This document shows positions 19,424 to 28,090 of a stretch of DNA of 64,000 nucleotides, piece after piece. The number at the start of each line of letters is the position of its first letter. The stretch's first letter is position 1. The notes beneath the pieces are model-generated. The model searched no databases and was not told the origin of the DNA. It worked only from the letters and a program-made list of their open reading frames with translations. The DNA is from Kiloniella litopenaei. Lineage in GTDB: Bacteria > Pseudomonadota > Alphaproteobacteria > Kiloniellales > Kiloniellaceae. The translations under genes were made by a program, and so were the position numbers. Where the stretch lies: assembly GCF_000982415.1 (NCBI RefSeq), contig NZ_LANI01000029.1, positions 1-64,000 on the forward strand, in the 5' to 3' direction.

Positions 19424-19453
19424 GGCCCTGTCCACTCATAGACAAAAAGGGTC
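19424..19453 (+). promoter_or_regulatory. Hairpin that may mask the nrdA ribosome binding site
   Basis: GGCCC-TGTC (19424-19432) can pair with GACA-(AAAA)-GGGTC (19441-19453). The right arm contains the only Shine-Dalgarno-like bases (AAAAAGGG) before the nrdA ATG at 19459. This suggests that translation initiation is what the riboswitch controls. Confidence 0.4.
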
Positions 19454-19458
19454 AATTT

Positions 19459-22323
19459 ATGTCTCTCATAGAAGCAAACGCATTACCGGGTGAGGTAATT
19501 CCAGACACCCCTGACAATACTCTGACAACTTCAGGCCTTACAACTTTAGGCACAGACTACAAAGTAATACGCCGCAACGGAACGGTTTCCCCCTTTGAAC
19601 CAGAAAAGATAACATCGGCTATTACCAAGGCCTTTATCGCAACGGAGGGGTCAAATGCCGCGGCTTCCCCTCGTGTTCATGAAACGATTTACGCACTTTC
19701 AAAAGAAATCACCAAGTCCCTCACACGCCGGGGCATATCCGGACGCACCTTTCACATTGAAGACATTCAAGATCAGGTAGAACTGGCATTAATGCGCGGA
19801 GGCCATCAGAAAATCGCACGGGCGTATGTTCTTTACCGGGAAGAACGCAACAAAAGCCGCCAAGCTGAAACCAGCGTCCAACCTGTGGCAAGGCAACAAA
19901 TCAAAATCACCCAAGAAGATGGAACAGAGATCGACCTGGACCAAGGGCGTCTGGAGACCATCATTACTGAAGCTTGCGCAGGGTTGGAGAACACGTCAAA
20001 AGAGAAAATTTTATCTGAAACCGAGCGCAATATTTATGATGGCATCAGCTCCGCAGAACTAGCACTCGCACCAATACTCGCAGCAAGAACCCTAATCGAA
20101 ACAGAACCCGATTACAGCTATGTTTCAGCAAGACTTTTGCTGGATAAACTTAGAACAGAAGTTCTGTCATTCATATTTGAACAAAATCAAACCGCAACCC
20201 AGGACGAAGTTGCCGTAATTTACCCTGATTATTTTCAGGCTTATGTGAAGAAGGGTATAGAAGCAGAACTGTTGGACCCCGAGCTGGGTCGATATGACCT
20301 AAAGCGTTTGGCCGGTGCAATTAAGCCGGAACGGGACACACTCTTTCAGTATCTGGGGCTGCAAACACTCTACGATCGCTATTTTCTTCATCTCAATGAA
20401 AATCGAATAGAGCTACCACAAGCGTTTTTTATGCGTGTTGCAATGGGCCTAGCCCTTCGCGAGACGGACCGGGAAGAAAAAACTATCGAGTTTTACAATC
20501 TTCTATCTTCTTTTGATTTCATGTGTTCAACACCGACACTCTTTAATTCAGGGACACGTCACCCCCAACTATCATCATGCTTCTTAACAACTGTCCCTGA
20601 TGATCTGGGATCCATCTTCAAATCAATAAAAGACAATGCATTATTGGCAAAATATTCTGGGGGTCTGGGAAATGACTGGACACCGGTACGTGGCCTCGGG
20701 GCCCATATCAAAGGGACCAATGGTGAAAGCCAGGGTGTTGTTCCTTTTTTAAAGGTTGCTAATGATACCGCCATTGCTGTGAACCAGGGTGGAAAACGCA
20801 AAGGAGCAGTTTGCGCCTATCTGGAAACGTGGCACCTTGATATCGAAGAATTCCTGGACTTAAGAAAAAATACCGGGGATGACCGACGCAGAACCCATGA
20901 TATGAATACCGCAAACTGGGTTCCTGATCTTTTTATGCAACGTGTCAAAGAAGACGCTGCATGGACACTCTTTTCCCCTGACGAAACCCCGGACCTGCAC
21001 AATCTCTATGGCCGGGATTTTCAGCAAGCCTATGAAAATTACGAAACCAAGGCAAAAAACGGGGACTTGAGAACACATAAAAAAGTTCGTGCGCTCGATC
21101 TTTGGCGGCGCATGTTAACCATGCTGTTCGAAACCGGACACCCCTGGATCACTTTCAAGGATCCTTGCAACATAAGATCGCCACAAAACCATGTCGGCGT
21201 TGTGCATTCATCGAATCTTTGTACAGAAATCACACTTAATACCTCTAGCGAAGAGGTCGCAGTTTGTAATTTGGGGTCTATAAATCTTGCAGCTCACACA
21301 AACAGTTCTGGCATAGACCATGACAAGCTGGAAAGAACAACAAAGACCGCAATGCGTATGCTCGACAACGTTATCGACATCAACTTTTACACGATTCCCG
21401 AAGCCCGCAAGTCAAACCTGAGGCACCGTCCGGTTGGTCTTGGCTTAATGGGTTTTCAGGATGCATTGCAAAAACAGCGAATTCCCTATTGCTCGGAAGC
21501 AGCAATAACCTTCGCAGACGAAAGTATGGAAGCAATATCCTTTCACACAATAACAGCATCAACCGATCTTGCAGAGGAAAGAGGAAGCTATACCAGCTTT
21601 AAAGGATCTTTGTGGTCAAAAGGTATCTTGCCCATAGATTCCATGGCGCTTTTAAAAGAGCAGCGAAACAATCTTGATTACGACGCCAGTAGCAAACTTG
21701 ATTGGAACAAACTGAGAAAACGCGTCAAGAAAGTAGGAATGCGCAATTCAAATACAATGGCAATTGCCCCTACAGCGACCATTTCAAACATCTGTGGCGT
21801 TTCACAGTCAATTGAACCCGCTTATCAGAATCTCTTTGTTAAATCCAACATGTCCGGCGAATTTACCGTCGTAAATGCCGCATTGGTCAATGACCTTAAA
21901 AGCATCGACTTGTGGGACGATGTCATGATTTCTGATCTGAAATACTATGATGGCAGTATCGGGGAAATCGACCGCATCCCTCAAGACATTAAAGCTTTGT
22001 ATGCAACTGCTTTTGAGATTGATTCCAGCTTCTTGATCGAAGCCGCAGCACGAAGGCAAAAATGGATTGATCAGGCGCAATCCTTAAATCTGTATCTGGC
22101 AAACCCCAGCGGCAAAGCGCTTGATTCCCTATACCAGCTTGCGTGGGAGCGTGGGTTAAAGACCACCTATTACCTACGGTCAAAGTCAGCAACTCATGTT
22201 GAAAAATCAACACTTAAAGGCACTGACGGCAAACTGAATGCTGTTGCGACAAATATGGTTGCTCCAATAAGTGGGCCTCAGATTTGTTCAATCGATGATC
22301 CAGAATGCGAAGCCTGCCAATAG
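19459..22323 (+). CDS. nrdA: Class I ribonucleoside-diphosphate reductase, alpha subunit (double ATP-cone)
   Basis: 954 residues. Two N-terminal ATP-cone domains (about 34-125, YKVIRRNGTVSPFEPEKI, and about 145-235, KITQEDGTEIDLDQGRLE) give allosteric activity control. The catalytic barrel follows. Cys374 (SSCFLT) and Cys603 (VAVCNLGS) are the redox pair, and Cys588 in SSNLCTE is the thiyl-radical cysteine. Asn and Glu partners are in NLC-x-E. The C-terminal shuttle pair is Cys950/Cys953 (CEACQ). It reduces ribonucleotides to deoxyribonucleotides with NrdB, encoded 36 bases downstream. Expression is probably repressed by cobalamin through the leader riboswitch. Confidence 0.96.
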   Translation: MSLIEANALPGEVIPDTPDNTLTTSGLTTLGTDYKVIRRNGTVSPFEPEKITSAITKAFIATEGSNAAASPRVHETIYALSKEITKSLTRRGISGRTFHIEDIQDQVELALMRGGHQKIARAYVLYREERNKSRQAETSVQPVARQQIKITQEDGTEIDLDQGRLETIITEACAGLENTSKEKILSETERNIYDGISSAELALAPILAARTLIETEPDYSYVSARLLLDKLRTEVLSFIFEQNQTATQDEVAVIYPDYFQAYVKKGIEAELLDPELGRYDLKRLAGAIKPERDTLFQYLGLQTLYDRYFLHLNENRIELPQAFFMRVAMGLALRETDREEKTIEFYNLLSSFDFMCSTPTLFNSGTRHPQLSSCFLTTVPDDLGSIFKSIKDNALLAKYSGGLGNDWTPVRGLGAHIKGTNGESQGVVPFLKVANDTAIAVNQGGKRKGAVCAYLETWHLDIEEFLDLRKNTGDDRRRTHDMNTANWVPDLFMQRVKEDAAWTLFSPDETPDLHNLYGRDFQQAYENYETKAKNGDLRTHKKVRALDLWRRMLTMLFETGHPWITFKDPCNIRSPQNHVGVVHSSNLCTEITLNTSSEEVAVCNLGSINLAAHTNSSGIDHDKLERTTKTAMRMLDNVIDINFYTIPEARKSNLRHRPVGLGLMGFQDALQKQRIPYCSEAAITFADESMEAISFHTITASTDLAEERGSYTSFKGSLWSKGILPIDSMALLKEQRNNLDYDASSKLDWNKLRKRVKKVGMRNSNTMAIAPTATISNICGVSQSIEPAYQNLFVKSNMSGEFTVVNAALVNDLKSIDLWDDVMISDLKYYDGSIGEIDRIPQDIKALYATAFEIDSSFLIEAAARRQKWIDQAQSLNLYLANPSGKALDSLYQLAWERGLKTTYYLRSKSATHVEKSTLKGTDGKLNAVATNMVAPISGPQICSIDDPECEACQ

Positions 22324-22359
22324 CTCCCTCCACCAAATTCATTTAACAGGAATATCGAC

Positions 22360-23487
22360 ATGCTTGATTGGTCCGAACCAACAACCAAATCAAATGCGCA
22401 ACAGCCCCTTTCCCCCACACCATCGCCTGTCGCTGATGCAAGTGGCTTGGGAGATATTGATCGAGGCGCCGCACGTGTCTCGGTTGATGACAAGTCAATG
22501 ATTAATGCCCGTGCAGATGTAAACCAACTATTACCGATGAAATATCACTGGGCATGGGAAAAGTATCTCGCTGGCTGCAACAACCACTGGATGCCAACCG
22601 AAGTATCAATGCAGGCCGACATTGCGCTGTGGAAATCCCAAGACGGCTTAACCCCGGATGAGCGCAAGATGCTAAAAAGAAACCTTGGTTTTTTTGCAGC
22701 ATCTGAATCGCTGGTTGCCAACAATATCGTTCTGGCAATTTACCGCCACCTGACCAATCCCGAATGCCGTCAGTATCTATTACGACAGGCTTTTGAGGAA
22801 GCAGTTCACACGCATACATTTCAGTATATCGTCGAAAGCCTTGGCCTTGAAGAAGGTGAGCTTTTTAATATGTACCGCGAAGTACCATCCATCACCGACA
22901 AAGCCGCATGGGCATTGAAGTATACCCAGAGTCTTGATGACCCAAATTTCAAGACAGGAACTCCCGAAGCGGATCAGGCATTCCTGAGAGATCTAATCGC
23001 TTTTTATGTCGTATTTGAAGGAATGTGGTTCTACACAGGATTTGCACAAATCCTGTCTTTGGGACGTCGCAATAAAATGGTCGGTATTGCCGAGCAATAT
23101 CAATACATTCTTCGCGATGAAAGCATTCATCTAAACTTCGGCATTGATGTTATTAATCAAATCAAGGCCGAAAACCCGCATCTTTGGACAACGGAATTCC
23201 AGCAGGAAGTAAAGGGGATGTTAAAAGAAGCAGCCGAAATCGAGGCCGCTTATGGCAGGGATACGATGCCCAAGGGATTGTTGGGCCTCAACGCTCATCT
23301 CTGCGAGCAATACATGCACTTTATCGCCAACCGCAGATGCGGACAACTTGGCCTGGAACAGGTTTATCCGACAACAGAAAACCCTTTCCCCTGGATGTCA
23401 GAAACCATGGACCTGAAAAAGGAAAAAAACTTCTTTGAAACCAGAGTTATCGAATACCAGAATGGTGGTGCATTAAGCTGGGATTAA
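22360..23487 (+). CDS. nrdB: Ribonucleotide reductase beta subunit, class Ic-like (no radical tyrosine)
   Basis: 375 residues with AGGA upstream of ATG 22360. Dimetal ligands can be read directly: Glu116 ([10 protein letters not shown]), Glu147 and His150 ([10 protein letters not shown]), Glu220 (FEGMWFY), Glu254 and His257 (RDESIHLNF). The residue four after His150, which is the radical Tyr122 in E. coli NrdB, is Phe154 (codon TTT). The first ligand is Glu, not Asp. Both features, and the spacings 31-3-4 and 73-34-3, agree with the Chlamydia class Ic protein, which uses a Mn(IV)/Fe(III) cofactor. The C-terminal Tyr in VIEYQNGG is kept for radical transfer. It partners NrdA. Confidence 0.93.
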   Translation: MLDWSEPTTKSNAQQPLSPTPSPVADASGLGDIDRGAARVSVDDKSMINARADVNQLLPMKYHWAWEKYLAGCNNHWMPTEVSMQADIALWKSQDGLTPDERKMLKRNLGFFAASESLVANNIVLAIYRHLTNPECRQYLLRQAFEEAVHTHTFQYIVESLGLEEGELFNMYREVPSITDKAAWALKYTQSLDDPNFKTGTPEADQAFLRDLIAFYVVFEGMWFYTGFAQILSLGRRNKMVGIAEQYQYILRDESIHLNFGIDVINQIKAENPHLWTTEFQQEVKGMLKEAAEIEAAYGRDTMPKGLLGLNAHLCEQYMHFIANRRCGQLGLEQVYPTTENPFPWMSETMDLKKEKNFFETRVIEYQNGGALSWD

Positions 23488-23530
23488 TCTGTCCCCCTAA
23501 TCAAAGCTTGCCATAATCCGTTATGGGGAT

Positions 23531-24307
23531 TCAAGAAATCCCCATAACTTCTGGCAGCTGCGCCAACTCAAAACCTGCCTGTTCAAGCCGTTCCTTGACC
23601 CGACGGGCAATAGCAACCGCCTCGGCAGTATCCCCATGAACGCAAACACTGTGGATCGGGGTGTCTATTCGTTTGCCAGATGGCGTTATTATTTTACCTT
23701 CCTCGACAAAAGAGAGGATCTGATCTGCAGACTGTTCGGGGTCATGTATTACAGCGTGTGGTTCTGACCTTGGGGTCAGGTTTCCGTTTTCGTCATAGGT
23801 TCTATCGGCAAAGATTTCACCAGCTGTTGGCAAGCCAAGCTCAAGACCTGCTTTGCACAGGCACGATCCCGCAGTCGCCAACATAATAAGAGATGGATCG
23901 ACTGCGGCAATCCCACGGGCAATGGCCAATGACATCTCCATATCAACCGCAGCCATATTGTTCAGCGCACCATGAGGCTTCACGTGTGTGACTTTCGTAC
24001 CCTGGCTCTTGGCGACGGCCATCAGGGCACCAATTTGATACACCATCATGGCCTCTAGTTCCGGAAGTGGAAGGTGCATTTTACGACGCCCAAAGCCCTG
24101 CAAATCCGGGAAAGCGGGATGAGCACCGACACTGACACCTTTATCTTTGGCTGCACGCGTAACATCAGACATGACCAAGGGATCACCAGCATGATACCCA
24201 CAGGCGATATTGGCAGACCCGATAATATCCAGCATCGCGGCATCATTGCCGATGGAATACATGCCAAAGCCTTCGCCCATATCCGCATTCAGGTTAATTT
24301 TTTCCAT
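23531..24307 (-). CDS. pxpA: 5-oxoprolinase subunit A (LamB/YcsF family)
   Basis: 258 residues from ATG 24307, preceded by GAGGGAG at 6 bases. The family start INLNADMGEGFG and the stretches NIACGYHAGDP, SVGAHPAFPDLQGFGRR, VKPHGALNN and CVHGDT are diagnostic. PxpA with PxpBC hydrolyses 5-oxo-L-proline (pyroglutamate) to glutamate using ATP. It is the last gene of pxpBCA and overlaps the end of pxpC by 14 bases. Two gamma-glutamyl-type enzymes upstream (GGT at 9386) could generate 5-oxoproline. Confidence 0.93.
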   Translation of the reverse strand: MEKINLNADMGEGFGMYSIGNDAAMLDIIGSANIACGYHAGDPLVMSDVTRAAKDKGVSVGAHPAFPDLQGFGRRKMHLPLPELEAMMVYQIGALMAVAKSQGTKVTHVKPHGALNNMAAVDMEMSLAIARGIAAVDPSLIMLATAGSCLCKAGLELGLPTAGEIFADRTYDENGNLTPRSEPHAVIHDPEQSADQILSFVEEGKIITPSGKRIDTPIHSVCVHGDTAEAVAIARRVKERLEQAGFELAQLPEVMGIS

Positions 24308-25385
24308 GTACAACTCCCTCTAAATGGCCGGGGAAATGCCCGGACATGCTGGCGTCAACCACACCACCAATCAAATTCACTTCGTACAGGGCTTTCAAAT
24401 CCATAACCCCTTCGCCAAAATAATCCTGAATTGATGCAATCGCCCGATCCAGATCAATATTCTGTTGTTTCCGCGCGGCCTGAGCTTCTTCAAGAGAGAC
24501 AAACCGAAACCTGATTTCATTCCCCGGCACCAATTGCCCCAAAAGGGGAAGATCGGATGTAATCACAGCACCAATTTTTGGATACCCACCAATTGTCTGA
24601 CAATCCACAAACAAGATAATTGGCTGTCCACTTCCCGGTACCTGTATAGCGCCGGGAACAATACCATCAGAAATAAGATCGCTACCCTTTTCAGGTAACG
24701 GTGTTATCTCGTCACCTTCCAGACGGATGCCCATGCGATCAACATCAGAACTGACCTTGTAATCCTGATCAGAAAATTTAGAGATCATATCATCGGAAAA
24801 ATAATCATCCTGTGGCCCCGCCATGACGCGAATTACATCTGTTACCGTTGAAAGTGGCGCAGATACAATCTTCTCCAATCCATCTCTTGGCTGGGTTGTT
24901 CTGACTTTGATAGAATCTCCGGCTTGTAACGGCAAACCGTTCACTCCCCCAAGTTTCGCCCGTGCATAGGTCGAACTACTCGCAAGTACCGGAGTTAAAT
25001 CAAATCCTCCTTCGACGGTTAAATATCCTGTCGCACCATTTTTCAGGGGATCGATAGACAAAATATCTCCATCATCCAACGTCACTGACTGCCAAGGCTT
25101 TATTGCAATCGTGTCACTACCAGAAGCCAGCTTGTGTTCGGCCGTAACATCACCCGCAAGCCCTAATCGTATACGCCCCCCCACGGCCATTACCTTTGGG
25201 CCCAAAAAGCGGAATTCAAGAGCAGTTTCAAAAGCAGAATTACCAACCAACGCATTTCCCACCTGCAATGACAATGCATCCGCAGCACCGCTTCTTGGAA
25301 CGCCAAAGCCGGCAAATCCTTTGCGACCTTCGTCCTGAAGGGAAGACAAAATACCCGGGGAGAGAATCTTTAGAACAACTAACAT
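24294..25385 (-). CDS. pxpC: 5-oxoprolinase subunit C (biotin-dependent carboxyltransferase family)
   Basis: 363 residues. The signature start is LKILSPGILSSLQDEGRKGFAGFGVPRSGAAD (read in parts), followed by LTVEGGFDLTPVLASSSTYARAKLGG and FVDCQTIGGYPKIGAVI. These match the AHS2/urea-amidolyase-like PxpC family. Older annotation calls it an allophanate hydrolase subunit. The start overlaps the pxpB stop in a TAATG, so the pair is translationally coupled. Confidence 0.93.
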   Translation of the reverse strand: MLVVLKILSPGILSSLQDEGRKGFAGFGVPRSGAADALSLQVGNALVGNSAFETALEFRFLGPKVMAVGGRIRLGLAGDVTAEHKLASGSDTIAIKPWQSVTLDDGDILSIDPLKNGATGYLTVEGGFDLTPVLASSSTYARAKLGGVNGLPLQAGDSIKVRTTQPRDGLEKIVSAPLSTVTDVIRVMAGPQDDYFSDDMISKFSDQDYKVSSDVDRMGIRLEGDEITPLPEKGSDLISDGIVPGAIQVPGSGQPIILFVDCQTIGGYPKIGAVITSDLPLLGQLVPGNEIRFRFVSLEEAQAARKQQNIDLDRAIASIQDYFGEGVMDLKALYEVNLIGGVVDASMSGHFPGHLEGVVHGKN

Positions 25386-26131
25386 TAGCTCTCTTCCCCA
25401 TTTGTCAAAAAGCTTTGCGGTGAAATACGACCCGCAGATAAATCAGCCGTAACGTCGTCATACTCTTCTGCTGAAATTGGTCTGAATTTCACAGACCCAC
25501 CCGGCGAAAGCAGGCTTGGTTGCGCCCAAGCGCTATCAAAAAACGGAACCGGGCACCGCGCGATCAGATGCCATCCGCCAGGGCTTTCCCATGGGTAAAC
25601 AGCCGTCTGTTCGTTTGCGATACCAACAGACCCCGCAGGAACCCTTATCCTTGGGCTTGTCCTTCTTGGAAACTGTAATCGTGGGTCAATTTCCCCCATA
25701 AAGGCAAAGCCAGGTAAAAAGCCAATTAGGAAAATATCATAGATAGCTGAACTATGTATGCTGACAACATCTTCTACGGAAAGCCCGCTTCGCCGGGCAA
25801 CATCGGATAAATCAGGTGCCAGATCCCCCTCATAACAAGCAGGCAAAACCCAAAGTGATTTATGCCCCCCTTCGTTATTCAAGGGCTTCTTGGCTAATAC
25901 ACTGATACTTTCAACAACATCACTATAGTTCGCAACATCCGGATTCAAACACACCGTCAGGGAACGGCTGGCCGAAATAATATCGAACACCCCAGACAGA
26001 CGGCCTTCGTCAATTTCCTGTTCGATACAGCTTCTCAGCGCACGGACTGACCGCGCACCGATAGCTCCCTTCAACTTGGGAAATTCAATCGTAAAGGCAC
26101 TGTCGCCTAATGTAAGGACTCGGATATCCAA
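25385..26131 (-). CDS. pxpB: 5-oxoprolinase subunit B (PxpB / KipI-like)
   Basis: 248 residues from TTG 26131 with AGAGAG seven bases upstream. AHS1/KipI family features: LTLGDSAFTIEFP at the N-terminus, IYDIFLIGFLPGFAFMGEID, PRTSPRIRVPAGSVGIA, and TAVYPWESPGGWHLIARCP. First gene of the pxpBCA operon and divergent from the second TRAP operon, so both could answer to the same regulator bound between them. Confidence 0.93.
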   Translation of the reverse strand: MDIRVLTLGDSAFTIEFPKLKGAIGARSVRALRSCIEQEIDEGRLSGVFDIISASRSLTVCLNPDVANYSDVVESISVLAKKPLNNEGGHKSLWVLPACYEGDLAPDLSDVARRSGLSVEDVVSIHSSAIYDIFLIGFLPGFAFMGEIDPRLQFPRRTSPRIRVPAGSVGIANEQTAVYPWESPGGWHLIARCPVPFFDSAWAQPSLLSPGGSVKFRPISAEEYDDVTADLSAGRISPQSFLTNGEES

Positions 26132-26228
26132 AATTAGCTCTCTTTAATTTTTTCGTTATTGAACTACAGCATTAGATACACATCAACTATAAATCGTTAT
26201 TGTTTTATTGACTTTTTGTCAACATAAC

Positions 26229-26258
26229 GTCATCGTTAATTCATGCGTTAATGATGAC
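26229..26258. promoter_or_regulatory. Inverted repeat, candidate operator between pxpB and dctP
   Basis: GTCATCGTTAA (26229-26239) and TTAATGATGAC (26248-26258) are inverted copies with one mismatch and an 8-base spacer. It sits about midway in the 276-base divergent region. The winged-helix regulator encoded at 29442, at the end of the rightward operon, is the most likely binder. Confidence 0.45.
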
Positions 26259-26407
26259 ACAGGTATTTTTGGCTCATTCATCACGCTGTATTGCTCAGCT
26301 CTTTCTGAAAATCGCAGATAGAATTGGGCCAAAAAGAACGTTTAAGGCCCTGAAAAGAAAACAACATCAAGGCTAATCCACAGAAAACCCCTGGGAGGTT
26401 TTAAAAA

Positions 26408-27385
26408 ATGAAACTCTTACGTAACTTCACCGCTGGTGTTGCTGCCCTTGCTATGGGCGGAATAGCCACCGCTTCTGCTGATACCTGGGATATGCCAACC
26501 CCATACCCGGACAAAACATTTCACACCGCCAACATCATTGAGTTTGCCAAAGACGTCGAAACAGCCACAAGCGGTGACTTGAAGATTAAAATTCATTCTG
26601 CTGGCTCGCTTTTCAAACACCCGGAAATTAAAAATGCCGTCCGCAGTGGTCAGGTACCTATTGGCGAATTCTTCCTGTCCCGCCTATCGAACGAGCATGC
26701 CGCTTTTGGTGCAGACTCACTTCCTTTCCTTGCAACGAATTATGACGATGCAGGAAAATTATGGGCCGCACAAAAACCTGTCATTAGCGCACTACTGGAC
26801 AAACAGGGTCTAATGCCACTGTTCTCTGTTCCATGGCCCCCACAAGGGCTTTATACGAAAAAAGAAATCAAAACCGTTGACGATCTCAAAGGTCTGAAGT
26901 TCAGAGCTTACAATGCGACACTGGAAAAATTCGCCCAGCTAACAGGCGCAGCACCAACGCAGGTAGAAGTTCCAGACATTCCACAAGCCTATGCAACAGG
27001 CCGTGTCGAGGCGATGATAACATCCCCGTCTACTGGCGCGAACAGCAAAGCCTGGGATTTCGTTTCTCACTACACACACATTCAAGCATGGGTGCCAAAA
27101 AACATTGTTGTGATCAACAAAAAATACTGGCGCAAACTTGATGAAGCAACCCAGCAAGCTGTTCTTGCTGCGGCTGAAAAAGCAGAAAAGCGCGGTTGGG
27201 CAATGAGCCAGGAAGAAACCGCGGCAAAAATCAAAATCATGCAAGACAATGGCGTAACAATTGTAAATCCGCCTGCGGCTGAATTGATGACTGGCTTGAA
27301 AAAAGTTGGTGAAGATATGCTTTCTGACTGGAAAGAATCTGCCGGTGACGAAGGATCCGAAATCCTGACCTCTTACGGCAAATAA
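26408..27385 (+). CDS. dctP: TRAP transporter substrate-binding protein (DctP family)
   Basis: 325 residues after a good ribosome binding site (GGGAGG). A signal peptide (MKLLRNFTAGVAALAMGGIATASA) is followed by the DctP fold: SAGSLFKHPEIKNAVRSGQVPIGE, DLKGLKFRAYNATLEKF with the conserved binding Arg, and QAYATGRVEAMITSPSTG. It belongs to a different subgroup from the DctP at 13879, so it should bind a different solute. Its operon is divergent from pxpBCA; pyroglutamate or a gamma-glutamyl compound is a reasonable guess at the ligand, not shown by the sequence. Confidence 0.92.
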   Translation: MKLLRNFTAGVAALAMGGIATASADTWDMPTPYPDKTFHTANIIEFAKDVETATSGDLKIKIHSAGSLFKHPEIKNAVRSGQVPIGEFFLSRLSNEHAAFGADSLPFLATNYDDAGKLWAAQKPVISALLDKQGLMPLFSVPWPPQGLYTKKEIKTVDDLKGLKFRAYNATLEKFAQLTGAAPTQVEVPDIPQAYATGRVEAMITSPSTGANSKAWDFVSHYTHIQAWVPKNIVVINKKYWRKLDEATQQAVLAAAEKAEKRGWAMSQEETAAKIKIMQDNGVTIVNPPAAELMTGLKKVGEDMLSDWKESAGDEGSEILTSYGK

Positions 27386-27504
27386 ATTCCCTGTTGGGCG
27401 GTTCATTTCACACATATAGTGTCATGAATCGCCCCTTTTTATATGGACCCAGCCAGAATGAATTGCCCAAAGGCCTATTCATTACCGAGGGGATGTGCGC
27501 GACC

Positions 27505-28077
27505 ATGAGACAGATACTCAATAAAATTTATACGACAAGCGGTTGGACAGCGGCCTTTTTTCTTGTGGCCATTTGTCTGACAGTTATGGCACAGGTGGTT
27601 TTGAATCTGCTCGACCGGCTCAGCAGCCTGATCACAGGTGAAGCAATTGGATTAACCATCCCTTCATATGCCGATTTCACAGGCTTCTTTCTCGCTGGCG
27701 CCTCATTCCTCGCCTTGGCCTACACACTAAGAGACGGCAGCCACATCAGGGTCTCACTGGTCTTACAGCATCTTTCTCCGAAGCTCCGCCATTTTGTTGA
27801 AATCTGGTGCTTGGGTATTGCCGCAGCTATGGCCCTTTATTTCACAACCTATACCGGCTTCCTGGTGCACGAATCATACATCTATAACGACCTGTCCCCT
27901 GGCATGATCGCCATTCCGATCTGGATCCCCATGATGCCTGTGCTTATCGGGTTAACCGTCCTCTCCATCGCCTTGATTGATGAACTTGTTTGCGTCCTGT
28001 CGGGCGGGGATCCAAGTTACGAAGGCAAGGGTGAAAATTTACTAGAACAAGATCACGCCGATCTGCACGCGGAATAA
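27505..28077 (+). CDS. dctQ: TRAP transporter small permease (DctQ family)
   Basis: 190 residues from ATG 27505 (MRQILNKIYTTSGWTAAFF). Upstream in-frame starts at 27394-27493 would add a hydrophilic extension unlike the family and were not chosen, although GAGGGG at 27487 sits rather far away. Four membrane segments are visible, with SYADFTGFFLAGASFLALAYTLRDGSHIRVSL (in parts) as the family core. It lies between dctP and dctM in the operon. Confidence 0.87.
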   Translation: MRQILNKIYTTSGWTAAFFLVAICLTVMAQVVLNLLDRLSSLITGEAIGLTIPSYADFTGFFLAGASFLALAYTLRDGSHIRVSLVLQHLSPKLRHFVEIWCLGIAAAMALYFTTYTGFLVHESYIYNDLSPGMIAIPIWIPMMPVLIGLTVLSIALIDELVCVLSGGDPSYEGKGENLLEQDHADLHAE

Positions 28078-28090
28078 GAAGGGCAAAACA

